Shown here: one piece after another, positions 24,901 to 36,029 of the stretch
Position numbering within the stretch: position 1 is the stretch's first letter
Layout of the letters: each line of letters opens with the position of its first letter
Notes under the pieces: generated by a model
Databases searched by the model: none
What the model saw: only the letters and a program-made list of their open reading frames with translations
Told to the model about the DNA's origin: nothing
Translations under genes and position numbers: made by a program
Origin: Mytilus galloprovincialis
Lineage: Eukaryota; Mollusca; Bivalvia; Mytilida; Mytilidae
Direction of reading: 5' to 3'
DNA: 64,000 nucleotides
NCBI RefSeq assembly: GCF_965363235.1
Contig: NC_134843.1
Span: 69,293,865-69,357,864, forward strand

Positions 24901-25250
24901 ACCGGTAATGATATATTACATTGTCCCATGGAAGACTTCCATGATTGTCCTATCAAAATCTTTGTCACAAAACAAATGCTCTGGTATCATTTGTCCAGTA
25001 ACTCACACTTACACAACCACTATAACAGTTTAAGGTGCTGGCTCATACATGCAATAATTCTATTATTTTTTTTATAATTTTGTAGGTCGATCCCCAGACT
25101 TTGCTGGACATGACTGATACCGACCTGCACAAGTTCCTTATGATAAGTTATGGAGATATCCATGCAGCAAAACGTCATTTTAAGACAAAAGTACAAAATG
25201 TTTAAAAAAATCAAAGAACAGAAGGTCTGTTCCATAAATTTAGGAAAAAA
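21922..25250 (+). CDS. 5' exon and leader of the HECT-like gene, with an in-frame stop
   Basis: Exon 1 (21922-21960) encodes MADQEVAGNPAEG and ends at GTAAGT. Exon 2 opens at 25086 after TTTTGTAG and continues in phase: 'VDPQTLLDMTDTDLHKFLM' then 'ISYGDIHAAKRHFKTKVQ', which looks like a SAM-type helical domain. A TAA at 25203-25205 interrupts, yet the same frame stays open through 'KNQRTEGLFHKFRKK' into the Met at 25251. The ancestral protein therefore probably began at 21922. Intron 1 (21961-25085) holds dispersed repeats and a TGATATGG-rich stretch (24270-24500). Whether readthrough or downstream initiation rescues this copy cannot be told. Confidence 0.7.
22082..22110 (+). other. Possible conserved 29-nt 'poison' microexon (left)
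   Basis: Flanked by CACTATTATAG and GTAAGAAATC. The right terminal repeat keeps the same acceptor, donor and 29-nt length at 35905-35933 on the minus strand. Spliced after exon 1, it would bring a TGA into frame (GAATATATGA) in both genes. Coincidence is possible, since both are copies of one repeat. Confidence 0.35.
23120..23310 (+). repeat. Dispersed 'GCTGACTATGCGGTA' repeat
   Basis: Shares CGTTTGAATTGTTTTACA, ATAGCTGACTATGCGGTA, GTACGATGACCTATAG and GTTGTCTCATTG with 29805-29990. Reverse-orientation relatives lie at 22345-22600 and, more diverged, 61830-62170 and 16550-16650. It sits in intron 1 of the HECT gene. No coding. Confidence 0.65.
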
Positions 25251-27287
25251 ATGGGACGCAAAGTGAAACATGATAAGTCATCAGACAGTGACCACAATGT
25301 CAGTGAGGAAGACAGCAAATGTTCCTATGAAAAAAAGAACAAAAGAAAGAAAAAAGAAAAAAATGCCCATGAAGAGGACACAAGACCCACTAACAGAAGT
25401 GAAAAGCTCAAAGGAAATGACAATGCCAAAAAGCACGAGAGGAAGATTGAAATTGGGTGGTTTGATTACGATTACAGAAGTAGTGAATATCGTCAAGTCA
25501 GGACACCAAATGGTGGAGGCGCAAGATACATCAATGCACCTAAGACCTGGAGGCAGGATGATATCCTGCAACATGGGAAGAAGGTATTTTTCCTGAATGG
25601 CAAATCGAAAAGAGGAAAAGTAACAGAATTTCAATATGAAGTCAGAAATTTTATGGGAGACAGAATGGACAATGATTGCACAATTGCAGACCTATATACT
25701 TTGACAGGATCAAAACTTCTACGATTTTACATATACAGCAAGAAGTTACCAACAACTGCTGTGGGCTGTTCTGAAATGGAATCTCCATCTGATGATAGTT
25801 TACCTGATCCCAAATTACTACAAGTAAATAAACACGTTTCAACTGCAGCTGCAGGCAAAGGCGCTAACTTACCTTCTGATAAATTTAATCCATCAAATGA
25901 TTCACCTTCAGAGACTTCATCATTAACTCCACAAACAGTCCAGCTAAGAGTTAATGAAGATGATACTTTTGTCATTTCTGGTCAACCTTCTGGCAATAAT
26001 ATGATGCTGGTGGCATTGAATCCATATGTAGATATAGTGCCACATGATATATCAGTTGACAGTTATAATGAAACATTGCCGCTAAATTTGCCAGTAAGTC
26101 CAATTGAAAATGATGATGAATCATCAAATGATTCAGTTCAGAATTTGTTTAACTTTGTAGAGGACCGTGTTGAGACACCATCCCAACTGATTCCTTCAAA
26201 TGAGCCACAAGATTTGATAATCTCTTTAAATGAGCCGCCCCTCCAACAGCCCATTCCAAATGAACCACTGGTTGTGCCTAATATATTACTATATTCGGAC
26301 GAGGAACATACCAAGAGAGTGATTAAGATTCATAAAAGCAACACATTTTGTGAGTTGATAGACTTATTTCGGGACAAAACTCTAGATCTTGGACAATGTG
26401 AAGTAATAAGGATTATGGATAATGGGAAAGAGGAAGCAGGGGAAGGGATTGGTATTCTGAGAGACATATTTACTGATTTTTGGGACACATTTTATTTGAG
26501 ATGTTGCGAGGGTAATTCTACAAAAGTCCCTATATTACGTCATGACATGCAACGTGAACATTGGGAGTCAGTAGCCTCTATTATTTGTAATGGGCTTCAA
26601 TTCGGATATTTTCCAATCAAAATAAGTTTGGCAATTTTTGAAGATGCTATGTATGGGAAAACAGAAGTAGATTTGGTTGAAACCTTCCTACAGTATATAC
26701 CTTACCCAGATAAAGTGACTATTCAGTATGCTTTAGAAGGATTTAATGTTGAAATTGGAGAGCTGATTGATGTGCTGGAGGTCTATAATTGCAAAAAGTA
26801 CCCAAATGCAGAAAATATTAAACGTTTGATAGAAGAAATAGCGCATAAAGAAATTTTACAAGAACCAAAATTTGTGATTGAATGTTGGAAAGATATATTC
26901 CGTAATAAACTTTCAGTGAACAGAAAAGAATTGGTCCAACTATATGAAAACAAGAACCCAACAGTTGCAAAAGTGTTGAAACTTCTAAAGTTTCCTGATG
27001 TTCTTGAACTCAAAGAACAGATTGTGGCTGGTTATCTTAAAAAGTTTATAAAAAGTTTAGACGAGAAAGGACTTCAAAACTTTATGCGTTTTTGTACTGG
27101 ATCAAACCTCATGTGTTACCAATTAAATGTAGCATTTAGTATGCTTTCAGGTTTTGAGAGGAGACCCACAGCTCAGACTTGTGGGAATATGCTACAACTG
27201 CCATCTTGTTATGAGTCTGTTGCTGACCTCAGAGAAGACTTTATGAACATATTCAAAACAAACATGTGGGAGATGGATTATGTTTAG
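25251..27287 (+). CDS. HECT E3 ubiquitin-ligase-like protein, transposon-encoded
   Basis: A 678-codon intron-free frame. Residues 1-65 are Lys/Glu-rich. Residues 66-170 form a compact domain ('IGWFDYDYRSSEYRQV', 'VFFLNGKSKRGK'). Residues 170-340 are acidic, Ser/Pro/Asn-rich and probably disordered. Residues about 355-678 resemble a HECT domain: 'GEGIGILRDIFTDFW' in the N-lobe, 'LQNFMRFCTGS' and 'RRPTAQTCGNMLQLPSCY' in the C-lobe, with the likely thioester Cys644 35 residues from the end. HECT enzymes move ubiquitin from an E2 through this Cys. It lies in the transposon opposite the integrase, so a role in transposition or in countering host control is possible but unproven. AATAAA at 27635 may be the poly(A) signal. 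In-frame stop upstream: see the leader entry. Confidence 0.88.
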   Translation: MGRKVKHDKSSDSDHNVSEEDSKCSYEKKNKRKKKEKNAHEEDTRPTNRSEKLKGNDNAKKHERKIEIGWFDYDYRSSEYRQVRTPNGGGARYINAPKTWRQDDILQHGKKVFFLNGKSKRGKVTEFQYEVRNFMGDRMDNDCTIADLYTLTGSKLLRFYIYSKKLPTTAVGCSEMESPSDDSLPDPKLLQVNKHVSTAAAGKGANLPSDKFNPSNDSPSETSSLTPQTVQLRVNEDDTFVISGQPSGNNMMLVALNPYVDIVPHDISVDSYNETLPLNLPVSPIENDDESSNDSVQNLFNFVEDRVETPSQLIPSNEPQDLIISLNEPPLQQPIPNEPLVVPNILLYSDEEHTKRVIKIHKSNTFCELIDLFRDKTLDLGQCEVIRIMDNGKEEAGEGIGILRDIFTDFWDTFYLRCCEGNSTKVPILRHDMQREHWESVASIICNGLQFGYFPIKISLAIFEDAMYGKTEVDLVETFLQYIPYPDKVTIQYALEGFNVEIGELIDVLEVYNCKKYPNAENIKRLIEEIAHKEILQEPKFVIECWKDIFRNKLSVNRKELVQLYENKNPTVAKVLKLLKFPDVLELKEQIVAGYLKKFIKSLDEKGLQNFMRFCTGSNLMCYQLNVAFSMLSGFERRPTAQTCGNMLQLPSCYESVADLREDFMNIFKTNMWEMDYV

Positions 27288-30200
27288 TCACTTCTTTGAT
27301 TGAAGTTTGGACATTCCTTTCTTTTGCCTTTATCACTTACATTCAATAAGTTGGTATTGTATGATTTCATGTAATGATTCAAAGAAGAATCGACAAAATG
27401 TAAATTTGTCAGGGACTAAATGCACATTGTTTTAAGATTGTATTGTATGATTTCATGTAATGATTCAAAGAAGAATCAACAAAATGTAAATTTGTCAGGG
27501 ACTAAATGCACATTGTTTAACCATGCTTACATCAATGCTAGATCACTGCAGCATCATTTGAGTGACTGGCCTGACTGAATCTAGATGTGTTTAACTGAAG
27601 ATTATAAATGTAGAGTGTATACTTGTCTCAACAAAATAAACATGCATGGTTCAAATGGCATTAAAATATGTCATTTGAAGTTAATCCCACCTCTTGCATT
27701 TTAAGTCACCAGTCTGAAAGTATTATCGATATGGGTCAACTATCCATCATAAACATATTAAAATCTTTGACCCTGTAAAAATCAAAAGGGTCCTGATCTT
27801 AACTAGGTAAACATAATCTAAAGGGTTTACTAACAATGTTCAAATGGCTTGAAATAGATCATGAGGTTAGCCTCAGTATTTGTAAAGCAGTAAAGCTATC
27901 AAAATATTGGTCAGCATATAAATTACATTGCTTCAATGTCTCGTCTTGGGAGATATGTCCCTTTTTTGCCTTTTTTTTAATAAGCTGTAGGAGTACTTTC
28001 TGAAAGTATCAGAGTAGTTTCCAGCAACTGGGGTAATTTTAGGCATGTAACCAATAAATAACCTTTCCACCAGTATTTTAACTCGTTGACACTTTTATTC
28101 AGTGTGAATTACACTTTTTTGCTGAGTCAGAGGTATTCCTGTCGAAATTTTGTTTTCATTTTTTTCAAATTTAGACCAATTTAAATAAGATCATAAAGTT
28201 TTTAGCTTTTTTTCTTTAGTAAAACTTTAATATCATATGCACTGAATGTAACTTTTTAATGTAAATATTATTAAGTAAACATGATTAAGTTTGCTTTTCA
28301 GTTCAATATATAAAATGTACTGAGTATGATGCATTACTGAGAATGGCCTGAGCCTGTATTCATAAAAATACTGAAGTTAAGATTTCCATTTAGAGTACCA
28401 GTAGACGTCCATTGCTTTTGAAGAAAAAACTGTCCTTTACGAACAAATATAACCTTAAGATGTGTTATGCATACGGGCCCCCATTTTTCAGCTTTATATT
28501 ATTTTGTCAGTTTTGTTGGCCAAATAAAGATATTGAAGGAGATTTCATGATATTTATTTTTTAGCTTAGTATACCTAGCCGAAGACTATTTGTGCTTTTG
28601 CTTTCCATCGTATGTCGCCCGCTGTTAACATTCCGAAAATTTTCTCTCAAAAACCACTGAAGGGATTTACTTTGAACTTGGCACAGTCTATCTTTCATGT
28701 CCTTATGCTACATTTTAAGCTCACCTGACCATCAAGTTGCATCCGTCGTCCGTCGTAATCTTTTCACATTTTCATCTTCTTCTTTGAAACCACTGGACGG
28801 ATTTAAACGAAACTTTATAGGAATGTTCAGTTGAAGGTTCTTTACGAACTTACTTATTTTTGTTCTGGTCCAATGAAAAACAGGGTCGCTATAGCAAACC
28901 TTAGATTCTCATTGGCCGATTTTCTAAAATCTTCTCCTCTGAAACTGTTAGACTAAATGTTTTGAAACTTCACAGTAATGACGAACGACAGATTTATTTG
29001 CTAATTTAGTTGCGTGGGAATATTTGAAAGCTTCCGTCCTTCCACCGAAACATTTCTTGTGGACACTCTAGAATCAGCATGCTTCGTTTGATGATAGTCC
29101 AAAACAATATCACGGATGCTTTTGAATTTCAAAGTCAGAGGTCAAGGTCGCAGTAATACTTGTAATTGTTTATGTTGTCCATATCATCCCTTTGTGGACA
29201 CTTTAGAATCAACATCTTTCAATGAGTTTTGACGAGTTTTGATGATAGTCCTTTGTATCTACTCGGAAGCTATCGATTTTCAAGGTAAAAGGTCAAGGTC
29301 TCAGCGTGGAAATGGTGGTGTGTGTGCGGTGAAACGTTAGTCTGAATCATGCTTTACAGCGTTAAGAGTCGTTACTTTCAGGGTTTTTGTCTCGCCAGCG
29401 ACTTCTGTCGCAGAAAGCGAGACTTAGGAATAGTGATCCGGTGGCGTTAGCGCTTGATTTAAAAGCTTTATTTTCCAGAAGGTAGATGACCTGGATAATT
29501 CATACTTTATATATAGATGCCTTATGTTACGAACTTTTCGTCTGTCATGACGATTTTCCTTGTCGTCATTTCCATGGTTCAGTAACTACTTGAGAAAAAA
29601 AATCTTTTTCTTTTGCAATGATAATTTCTCGCTTAATATAAGTATTAGGATACCCGTATATTTGATATGTACTACCTTGCAAGGTCCTCATGTCTGTCAG
29701 TCAGTTTTCACTTGGCCTCGACATCATTGCATGGATCAGTTAACAAGGTTAATGTTTGTTTATGTGTTACATATTTGTTTTTCGTTCATTTTTTTTTCAT
29801 AAATAAGGCCGTTAGTTTTCTCGTTTGAATTGTTTTACAGTGTCTTATCGGGGCCTCTTATAGCTGACTATGCGGTATGGGCTTTGCTCATTGTTGAAGG
29901 TCGTACGATGACCTATAGTTGTTAATGTCTGTGTCATTTTGGTCTTTTGTGGATAGTTGTCTCATTGGCAATCATACCACATCTTCTTTTTTATAAGTCC
30001 ATATCTATAAAGCAATAGGTCTTCTATAATTGGTTGTGCAATGATTGTATGTTGTTCATGTCCAACTGGCAGGTGACATCTGATCGTGACCTCATTTTCA
30101 TGATTCAGTGCTCAAAGTATATTTTTTATGGTGTTTTGGTCTATTTTGCAGATACTATAAGTATCCAGTCAATTATATTTGGTGTATGGAATGTTTGTAA

Positions 30201-31659
30201 GGTGTACATGTCTGTCTGTCAATAATAATCTGACCTTGACCTCTTTTTCATGGTTGACTGGCCAAATTAAAAATTTGTGATATGGTCTATTTCTCAGAAG
30301 TCAATTATATTTCGTGTATGGATTCCATTCTGGCAATAATCATTTGACCTTGACCTCAAGGTCATGGTTCATTGGCCAATGTTACATTTATCTGATTTGG
30401 CCTTCTTTCAGATACTAAAGGGATAGTATAACTATATTTGGTGTTGGGAATAATTGTAAGGTGTGTATGTCTGTTAAGTAGGTGTAAGTTGATCTTGACC
30501 TATATTTCATGGTCAAGGTTATTTTGTAAGAGGTTTATTCGGAGATACTTTTAGCAATAGGTAAACTAGATTTGTTGTATGGAATGAGTGCATGAACTAG
30601 ATTTCTGTCTGAAAGGGTTTATCTCACCTTCGTCTCATGTACATTGATCATTTAAATGTTAATTTATTTATAATGCTTGTGGTTTAAACTTGTTTTTTAT
30701 ACTTACAACATAAGTTATATTATGAACACTGGAACAGGCGAGACATTTCAGTGTGTCCACTCTTTTTCATACGAATCGAAATGTTGCTCATAGTGCTCAA
30801 AGCTATGCTAATACGACTCATGTCTATTTTTGAGGAATTTTGGACACAAGACACAAACACCTAACAAGTGAGTGAAAGAGACCGAGAGAGTCGTTGCTCG
30901 TAGGGTACCTCATACTACTCGTATGGTTGCTCATACGACTCTTGGCTTTTTCGTATGACTCGTTGGCTTGCTCATACGACTCATGGTTACATTTTGCATC
31001 GGCCACAGTCTCTCTTCTCCTCCTTTGCTGTCAAAATAACGCCAAAAGTAGGAAAAGCAAGGTTGTGAGCACGGATCAGAGCAGTGTAGATCACCGGGGG
31101 TACCGGGAATAGGAACGGAAAAGAGCCCATTGGAGCGAGAAAAAAAAACAAAAGACAAAGGTGGGGATAAGTTGTGAGGGGAGAGCTATTTTGAGCGAAA
31201 AGAAGAAAAGAAAAAGGTTGGGATACGGTGCAAGAGAGCGCAAAAGAAGAAGTATTTTTTTTTCGCAAAAAGAACAAAAGACCAACGTTTGGATACGGTG
31301 TGAGATAGAGCAAAAGAAAGAGAAGCATTGGAGAATATCTCAGAAAATTGACATACGGAACAAGATGGAACAAGTGTAATTAGCAAACAGTTGATTGACA
31401 GTTCAAGTATCAAAAGACCTATGTATGTACGCTCTCGGTCTGATATACAACAAAAATCATTAGCATGGTTATTTCCACGTATCATTTTGGAACGTTTACA
31501 AAGTCAAAAGCCAAGATCTTTATAAAAAAAACCTACCATATTTTGTACCTGTGTGATAGAAGAACACATTTCGTAAGGTACTGCTTTGTATATCACTACA
31601 TGCAAATACAAAAGAGCGAGAGCATAAACCAATTTATTTATTTTGTATCTCTTTCATTT
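27288..31659. other. Between the two transposon genes: repeats only
   Basis: Convergent 3' region. It holds two tandem 86-bp copies (27352-27522), a diverged GCTCACC/TCCGTCG element (28718-29340) related to 35402-35600, and the dispersed repeat at 29805-29990. It also holds ~140-bp degenerate repeats with TGACCTTGACCTC (29690-30640), a CATACGACTC-rich patch (30895-30985) and an AAAAGAAGAAAAG/GGATACGG minisatellite (31120-31345). No third gene was found. Confidence 0.6.
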
Positions 31660-34600
31660 TCATAGCTGTTGAATAAACCAGCGACGCAAACTTAGGTATA
31701 GCGCTACTGACTCGTCGACGTTTTCGGGTGGTTTCAGTAGATTTTCCTCCATGTAAATGCATCCCAACTCAAAAATCTCTTCTTCGCATGGGTACTCGTC
31801 CTCTTCAGCGCATTCTGATCGACAAAAGTGTAGCACGTCGTCATCGACCAGTCGAATATGCTCCTCAGCATTGAACAAGTCGGGATAAAGATACATGTTG
31901 ACAGGCCGTCCATGAAAAACATACTCTCTACTTCTCCTAATATAATGAGTGTTCCATACCTGCGCAGTGTCATCTAGTTCGTTCTGTAAAGAAGACAAAG
32001 CCATCAGGACAAAAGGCCAATCAAATCACAAGATTTTCAAATGCAATCTGATTAAAATCTTCCCCATTAATTGTACACTACCGTTAGAAGTAGGGCTGAT
32101 CAGTTTGTTCCAAATGTCACTGTAAAAATCCCAATCTAATTGAAATTAAATCTCTCACTCGCTATTTTTTTTATTCTTGGTCGCTGCGTCCCACGCAGCG
32201 ACCAAGAATAAAAAAAATAGCGAGTGAGAGATTTAATTTCAATTAGATTGTAAAAATCCAATCTTGTTGGCGTAATTGTCTTCTCTAGGTTCTGATTGGC
32301 AAACATACATTAAGACGAAACGTCGACTGAAAGTATATGTGTCATTCTCAAAATATGTCCAGATTCAACAGCACACGATTAAAAGGTGGGGGAAGTGGGT
32401 GTTCCGGGTATGTGCACCCCCTTTTTTTTTTGGAAAATTTTGTTAAATTCATGTGAAATATAGGCCAAAATCGGCAAATAGTAGCCTGGCACACCACCAC
32501 CCCTCATTTGTTCTAGCACCCTTCCTTTTCAAAATTCTCGGATCGTCCCCCTTAGACGGATTTGTTATCACATAAGCAACACGACGGGTGCCGCATGTGG
32601 AGCAGGATCTGCTTACCCTTCAGGAGCACCTGAGATCACCCCTAGTTTTTTGGTGGGGTTCGTGTTGTTTATTCTTTAGTTTTCTATGTTTTGACGTGTG
32701 TGCTGTTGTTTGTTTGTCTTTTTCATTTTTAGCCATGGCGTTGTCAGTTTGTTTTAGATTTATGAGTTTGACTGTCCCTTTGGTATCTTTCGTCCCTCTT
32801 CTACAATTTCGCGTTACCGAGAAATCCTAATGTGGGTAACTTTTTTCTATGATGTTATTTTTTTTTCTGTTCCAGATCACATTTGATATGTATGTCGTTT
32901 ACGAGTTTATACGTTAAAATAGGATATTACTTATTACAAAAACTCCTATACGTTACAATCATTAGAAGTCAGGTACAATTTATGGAATAAATGCCAATCA
33001 GATACCAAATCATCGAACAATTAAAGCGTGACATACGGAGGCCGCCATGCAGCATGTACACCATGTACGACCGTCTATGTATGGTCCCATAGGGCATCAT
33101 GAGGATATGCCAACTTAACACCAAGGCAAACCAAATGAGAAACCTTCTCCCAGAAAGAAATTAAAAGATTAATTCAAATACAAACTCTGACAAAGGTTCC
33201 TGGCATAAGACAGGCGCACACTTAAAAATATGAGGCGGGGTTAAACGATATCAAATCCTTCATCCTAAAATAAATTAGTCAAATGAAGATTACTACGATG
33301 AATACGGAGTGACATTCCAATGATTTAGTAGATACAGTAGATCGTGTAATGACCTAACTGATAACTAAAATAAAACAATTTTGAAGTGTAAGCCAATTAC
33401 GTAGTTATGCTCCAAGCAACGTATCAAATAATCTATATTTTCCCTTAAAATACCGTTTTGTGAGGGATTGATTAAAAAACATAATACATTCCTTATATCA
33501 AAATAAGAGTTTTTAACAAGTAAAACGTACAACAAAAATTGGTATCAAAAAGGATCTTTCAAAGAAAGCCTATTGCCATGAGCTCATATTGGAAGGTAAA
33601 ATATTTCTACAAATAGAAAAGAAAGGTACCTGAAGTAACTGCATGCAACAAAATTGAATTAGGTTAATGTCAAGTTTGTCTCCTGAAAATTGACCTCGTT
33701 CCTGAAGGCCTTTCATCGCTGATATCCATACTTGACAGCACTTCTTTCGCAAAATGCCCCACCAGGACTCAATTCTAGTGTTCATAGTGCTTTTTCCGTA
33801 AATGAAAGGTATTGTCACTTCATCTCCAGCAAACAACGTCTGCATTACTGCAACCAGCCCATTTTCTGTGCCCATATCACCTCTCATGCTATATGGATGA
33901 CCTCTATGCTCTTCTATTGCGTCTATAAAATACCTAGCTATGACTTTTGGATTACTACTAGATCTACCAACTTTGAGCCATATTATTTTCCTGGAAAACC
34001 CATCGATGCAAGCATTGATGCATAAGCCATATCTTTTCAATTTATCGTAGGAGTCCAAATGCCAACAAAAATTTGGCCCCCTTGAAAAATATTCTCTTCT
34101 TTTTAGTCTTCGCCGGGCTCTAAGATATATCCCCTCTGGATCAATTGTGTTAAGCATGAGGCTAATGCGGTCTCTTTTTATTTTAAACCCGTGCCGCTTA
34201 CACTTCTGATACATTCAACGATATCCATGCGCTGGTCCGTATGAAGTGACTTGCGTATGAACAAAGTTAAATACAGATCGAATATTTGAGTAGTCTTTTC
34301 TACGAGCAAGATTCATTTCTTTTAAATACCTCTTAACCTGACGAAGTGATATACTAATGGCATGATTCATTTGTAAAATCTTGACAATATCTCTATAAAA
34401 GAATTCCATTTCAAAATATCTCTTCACCAAACGAAGCACGTTTACCTACAAAAGAAACTGTCAAGATCAAATATTTTTGTATATATCTATAATACTAAAA
34501 TAACGAGGTCGAATTTGTCAGCCGTCATGGGGTAAAAATGACAAACCAAAGAATTCAACTTTATATATAGCTAATATTAGAACAATTGTGTTGATTAGAA

Positions 34601-36029
34601 TTTACACCACTCCAGACCCGTTTGTTTTCCACATAACATTAACAAGTTCCGGGTAGAATCCGATATCGATATAAATAATATATTCACCTGTTACCTATTA
34701 CCTTATCTGTACGTTACGTATCTTACAGGCGCACCACAAAACGGTGTATTTAGGATTTTGCTATATACACGGGTCATAATCAAAGGGTTGACACTTCTAA
34801 ATTCAATCATTGTCATATTGTTCCCTATTGTAGTATTTTAATCAGTATGACTATCTAAGATGTCAATACGAATACAAAAAATCTGGACTTAAAATAAGGC
34901 GTATAGGTAGTTTTGGATTTGTTAGCCGGCATGACTTAAAACAGCGAATCAAAGAATTCAACTTTATTTATAACTAATATAGGACAATGCTGTTATTAAA
35001 AAATACTCCAATATTACCAATAACTGATAAAATCCAGGTCGACGGGTTCAAACAGAAAGATTTTGAAAGCAGAGAAAACTGTGAAACTTATAATCGGCAT
35101 GACTTTATCAGATGACAATACTAGTACTAAAATAAGGCTTACGCATAGTTATATACTTTAATTCAGTCACGGACCTGTGATATCACGGGTGTGTTCTAGT
35201 ATATACAAATGTTATGACTTTGGAACTTTGTTGTAATTTTTGTCTTTTTGTCTACATACATATAGCAGATCTTCCGATTATCCGACTATAGAATTCAAAA
35301 GAAAGAGTTCCTCATATCTCATTGAATTGATAAAATGTTTACCCAAAGGATTACTATACACATAATTGATAAAAATTGGGATGAAAATATAATCCTTTTT
35401 AGCTCACCTAACTGAAAGTCAGTGTGAGCTTTTACCATCACGTTGCGTCCGTCATCCGTCGTAAACTTTTACATTTTCACCTTCTTCTCTGAAACCACTT
35501 GACGGATTTTGACGAAACTATGCAGGAATGTTACCAACAATCCTACCTTTGTTTTGGTCCAATTAAAAACATGGCCGCTACAGCAAATCTTAGATTATGA
35601 GCCTAGATCGTTCATATGACGGTCAATGGCACATTAAACAGATGTCAATATTTCTTCTAAAGGATGAACAAACACAATCAAAACATAAAAATGTACCTCC
35701 TCTAAAGTTTGGACGCTGATTTATCAACCCATCAAGAAGAACTGTCCCTTTTTCTACCTTCCTGACGGAAATGATCGTGTTCTTCAGTGTTTACAGTATG
35801 ATTTCTAAGAGAACTTTACCATGTTTTGTTTATACTGTAAACATTCACTAATTGACGAATTTGTTCAATTGATTTATTCAGATATTGCCATACAGATTTC
35901 TTACGCATATCATATATTCCCAGCTAAATGCACCTATAATAGTGACACATCACCATAACATCATATATAAAACAAGCTTTAAAACACACAAATCATACTT
36001 ACTCTTTCCGCCGTGTTGACTGTCACCAT
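31660..36029 (-). CDS. IS3/retroviral-type DD35E integrase (transposase), three exons, one in-frame stop
   Basis: Exon 1 (36029-36003) encodes MVTVNTAER and ends at GTAAGT. Exon 2 (34445-33630) follows TTTTGTAG in phase and ends at CAG|GTACCT. Exon 3 (31983-31660) follows TTCTTTACAG in phase. About 388 codons in all. The N-terminus is a helix-turn-helix ('DIVKILQMNHAISISLRQVK', 'NLARRKDYSN'). The catalytic core shows 'CWHLDSYDKL', 'RGDMGTENG' and 'RIESWWG'; there are exactly 35 residues between the second Asp and the Glu. The C-terminal exon ('VWNTHYIRRSR', 'HGRPVNMYL', Cys/acidic tail) is typical of these animal integrases. A TGA at 34215-34217 stands where relatives usually have Trp ('GYR-stop-MYQK'). 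Possible poly(A) signals lie just past 31660. Confidence 0.85.
32132..32250. mobile_element. 119-bp perfect foldback element with 9-bp target duplication
   Basis: Two 58-bp arms (32132-32189, 32193-32250) are exact reverse complements around a CCC loop. The directly repeated TAAAAATCC flanks it (32123-32131 and 32251-32259). It lies in intron 2 of the integrase. The form suggests a very young MITE; a 9-bp duplication would fit a Mutator-like or Merlin-like mobiliser (inference). As RNA it would fold into a long perfect hairpin. Confidence 0.85.
32575..32815 (+). repeat. Retroelement 3' tail inserted in integrase intron 2
   Basis: Contains ACGACGGGTGCCGCATGTGG, TTTTTGGTGGGGTTCGTGTT, TTTAGCCATGGCGTTGTCAG and CCTTTGGTATCTTTCG in order. 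It is homologous to 57535-57780 and, inverted, to 7270-7500. A 5'-truncated copy with no coding. Confidence 0.7.
34446..36002 (-). other. Intron 1 of the integrase gene
   Basis: Spans from the GTAAGT donor at 36002 to the TTTTGTAG acceptor. It contains a GCTCACC/TCCGTCG repeat (35402-35600) and the inner part of the terminal inverted repeat (from 35820). The rest is AT-rich with no recognised element. Confidence 0.6.

Noticed and set aside
25281..25634. Frames overlapping the HECT gene on both strands
   Set aside because: Shadows of the 678-codon frame in Lys/Glu-rich DNA.
28718..29340. Possible third transposon gene in the convergent region
   Set aside because: Only a diverged dispersed repeat with stops in all frames.
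30824..31485. Several overlapping frames, up to 128 codons
   Set aside because: They fall on an AAAAGAAGAAAAG minisatellite and a CATACGACTC patch; low-complexity, on both strands, with no domain.
33732..34025. 97-codon plus-strand frame opposite the integrase
   Set aside because: Antisense shadow of the integrase core; no independent evidence.
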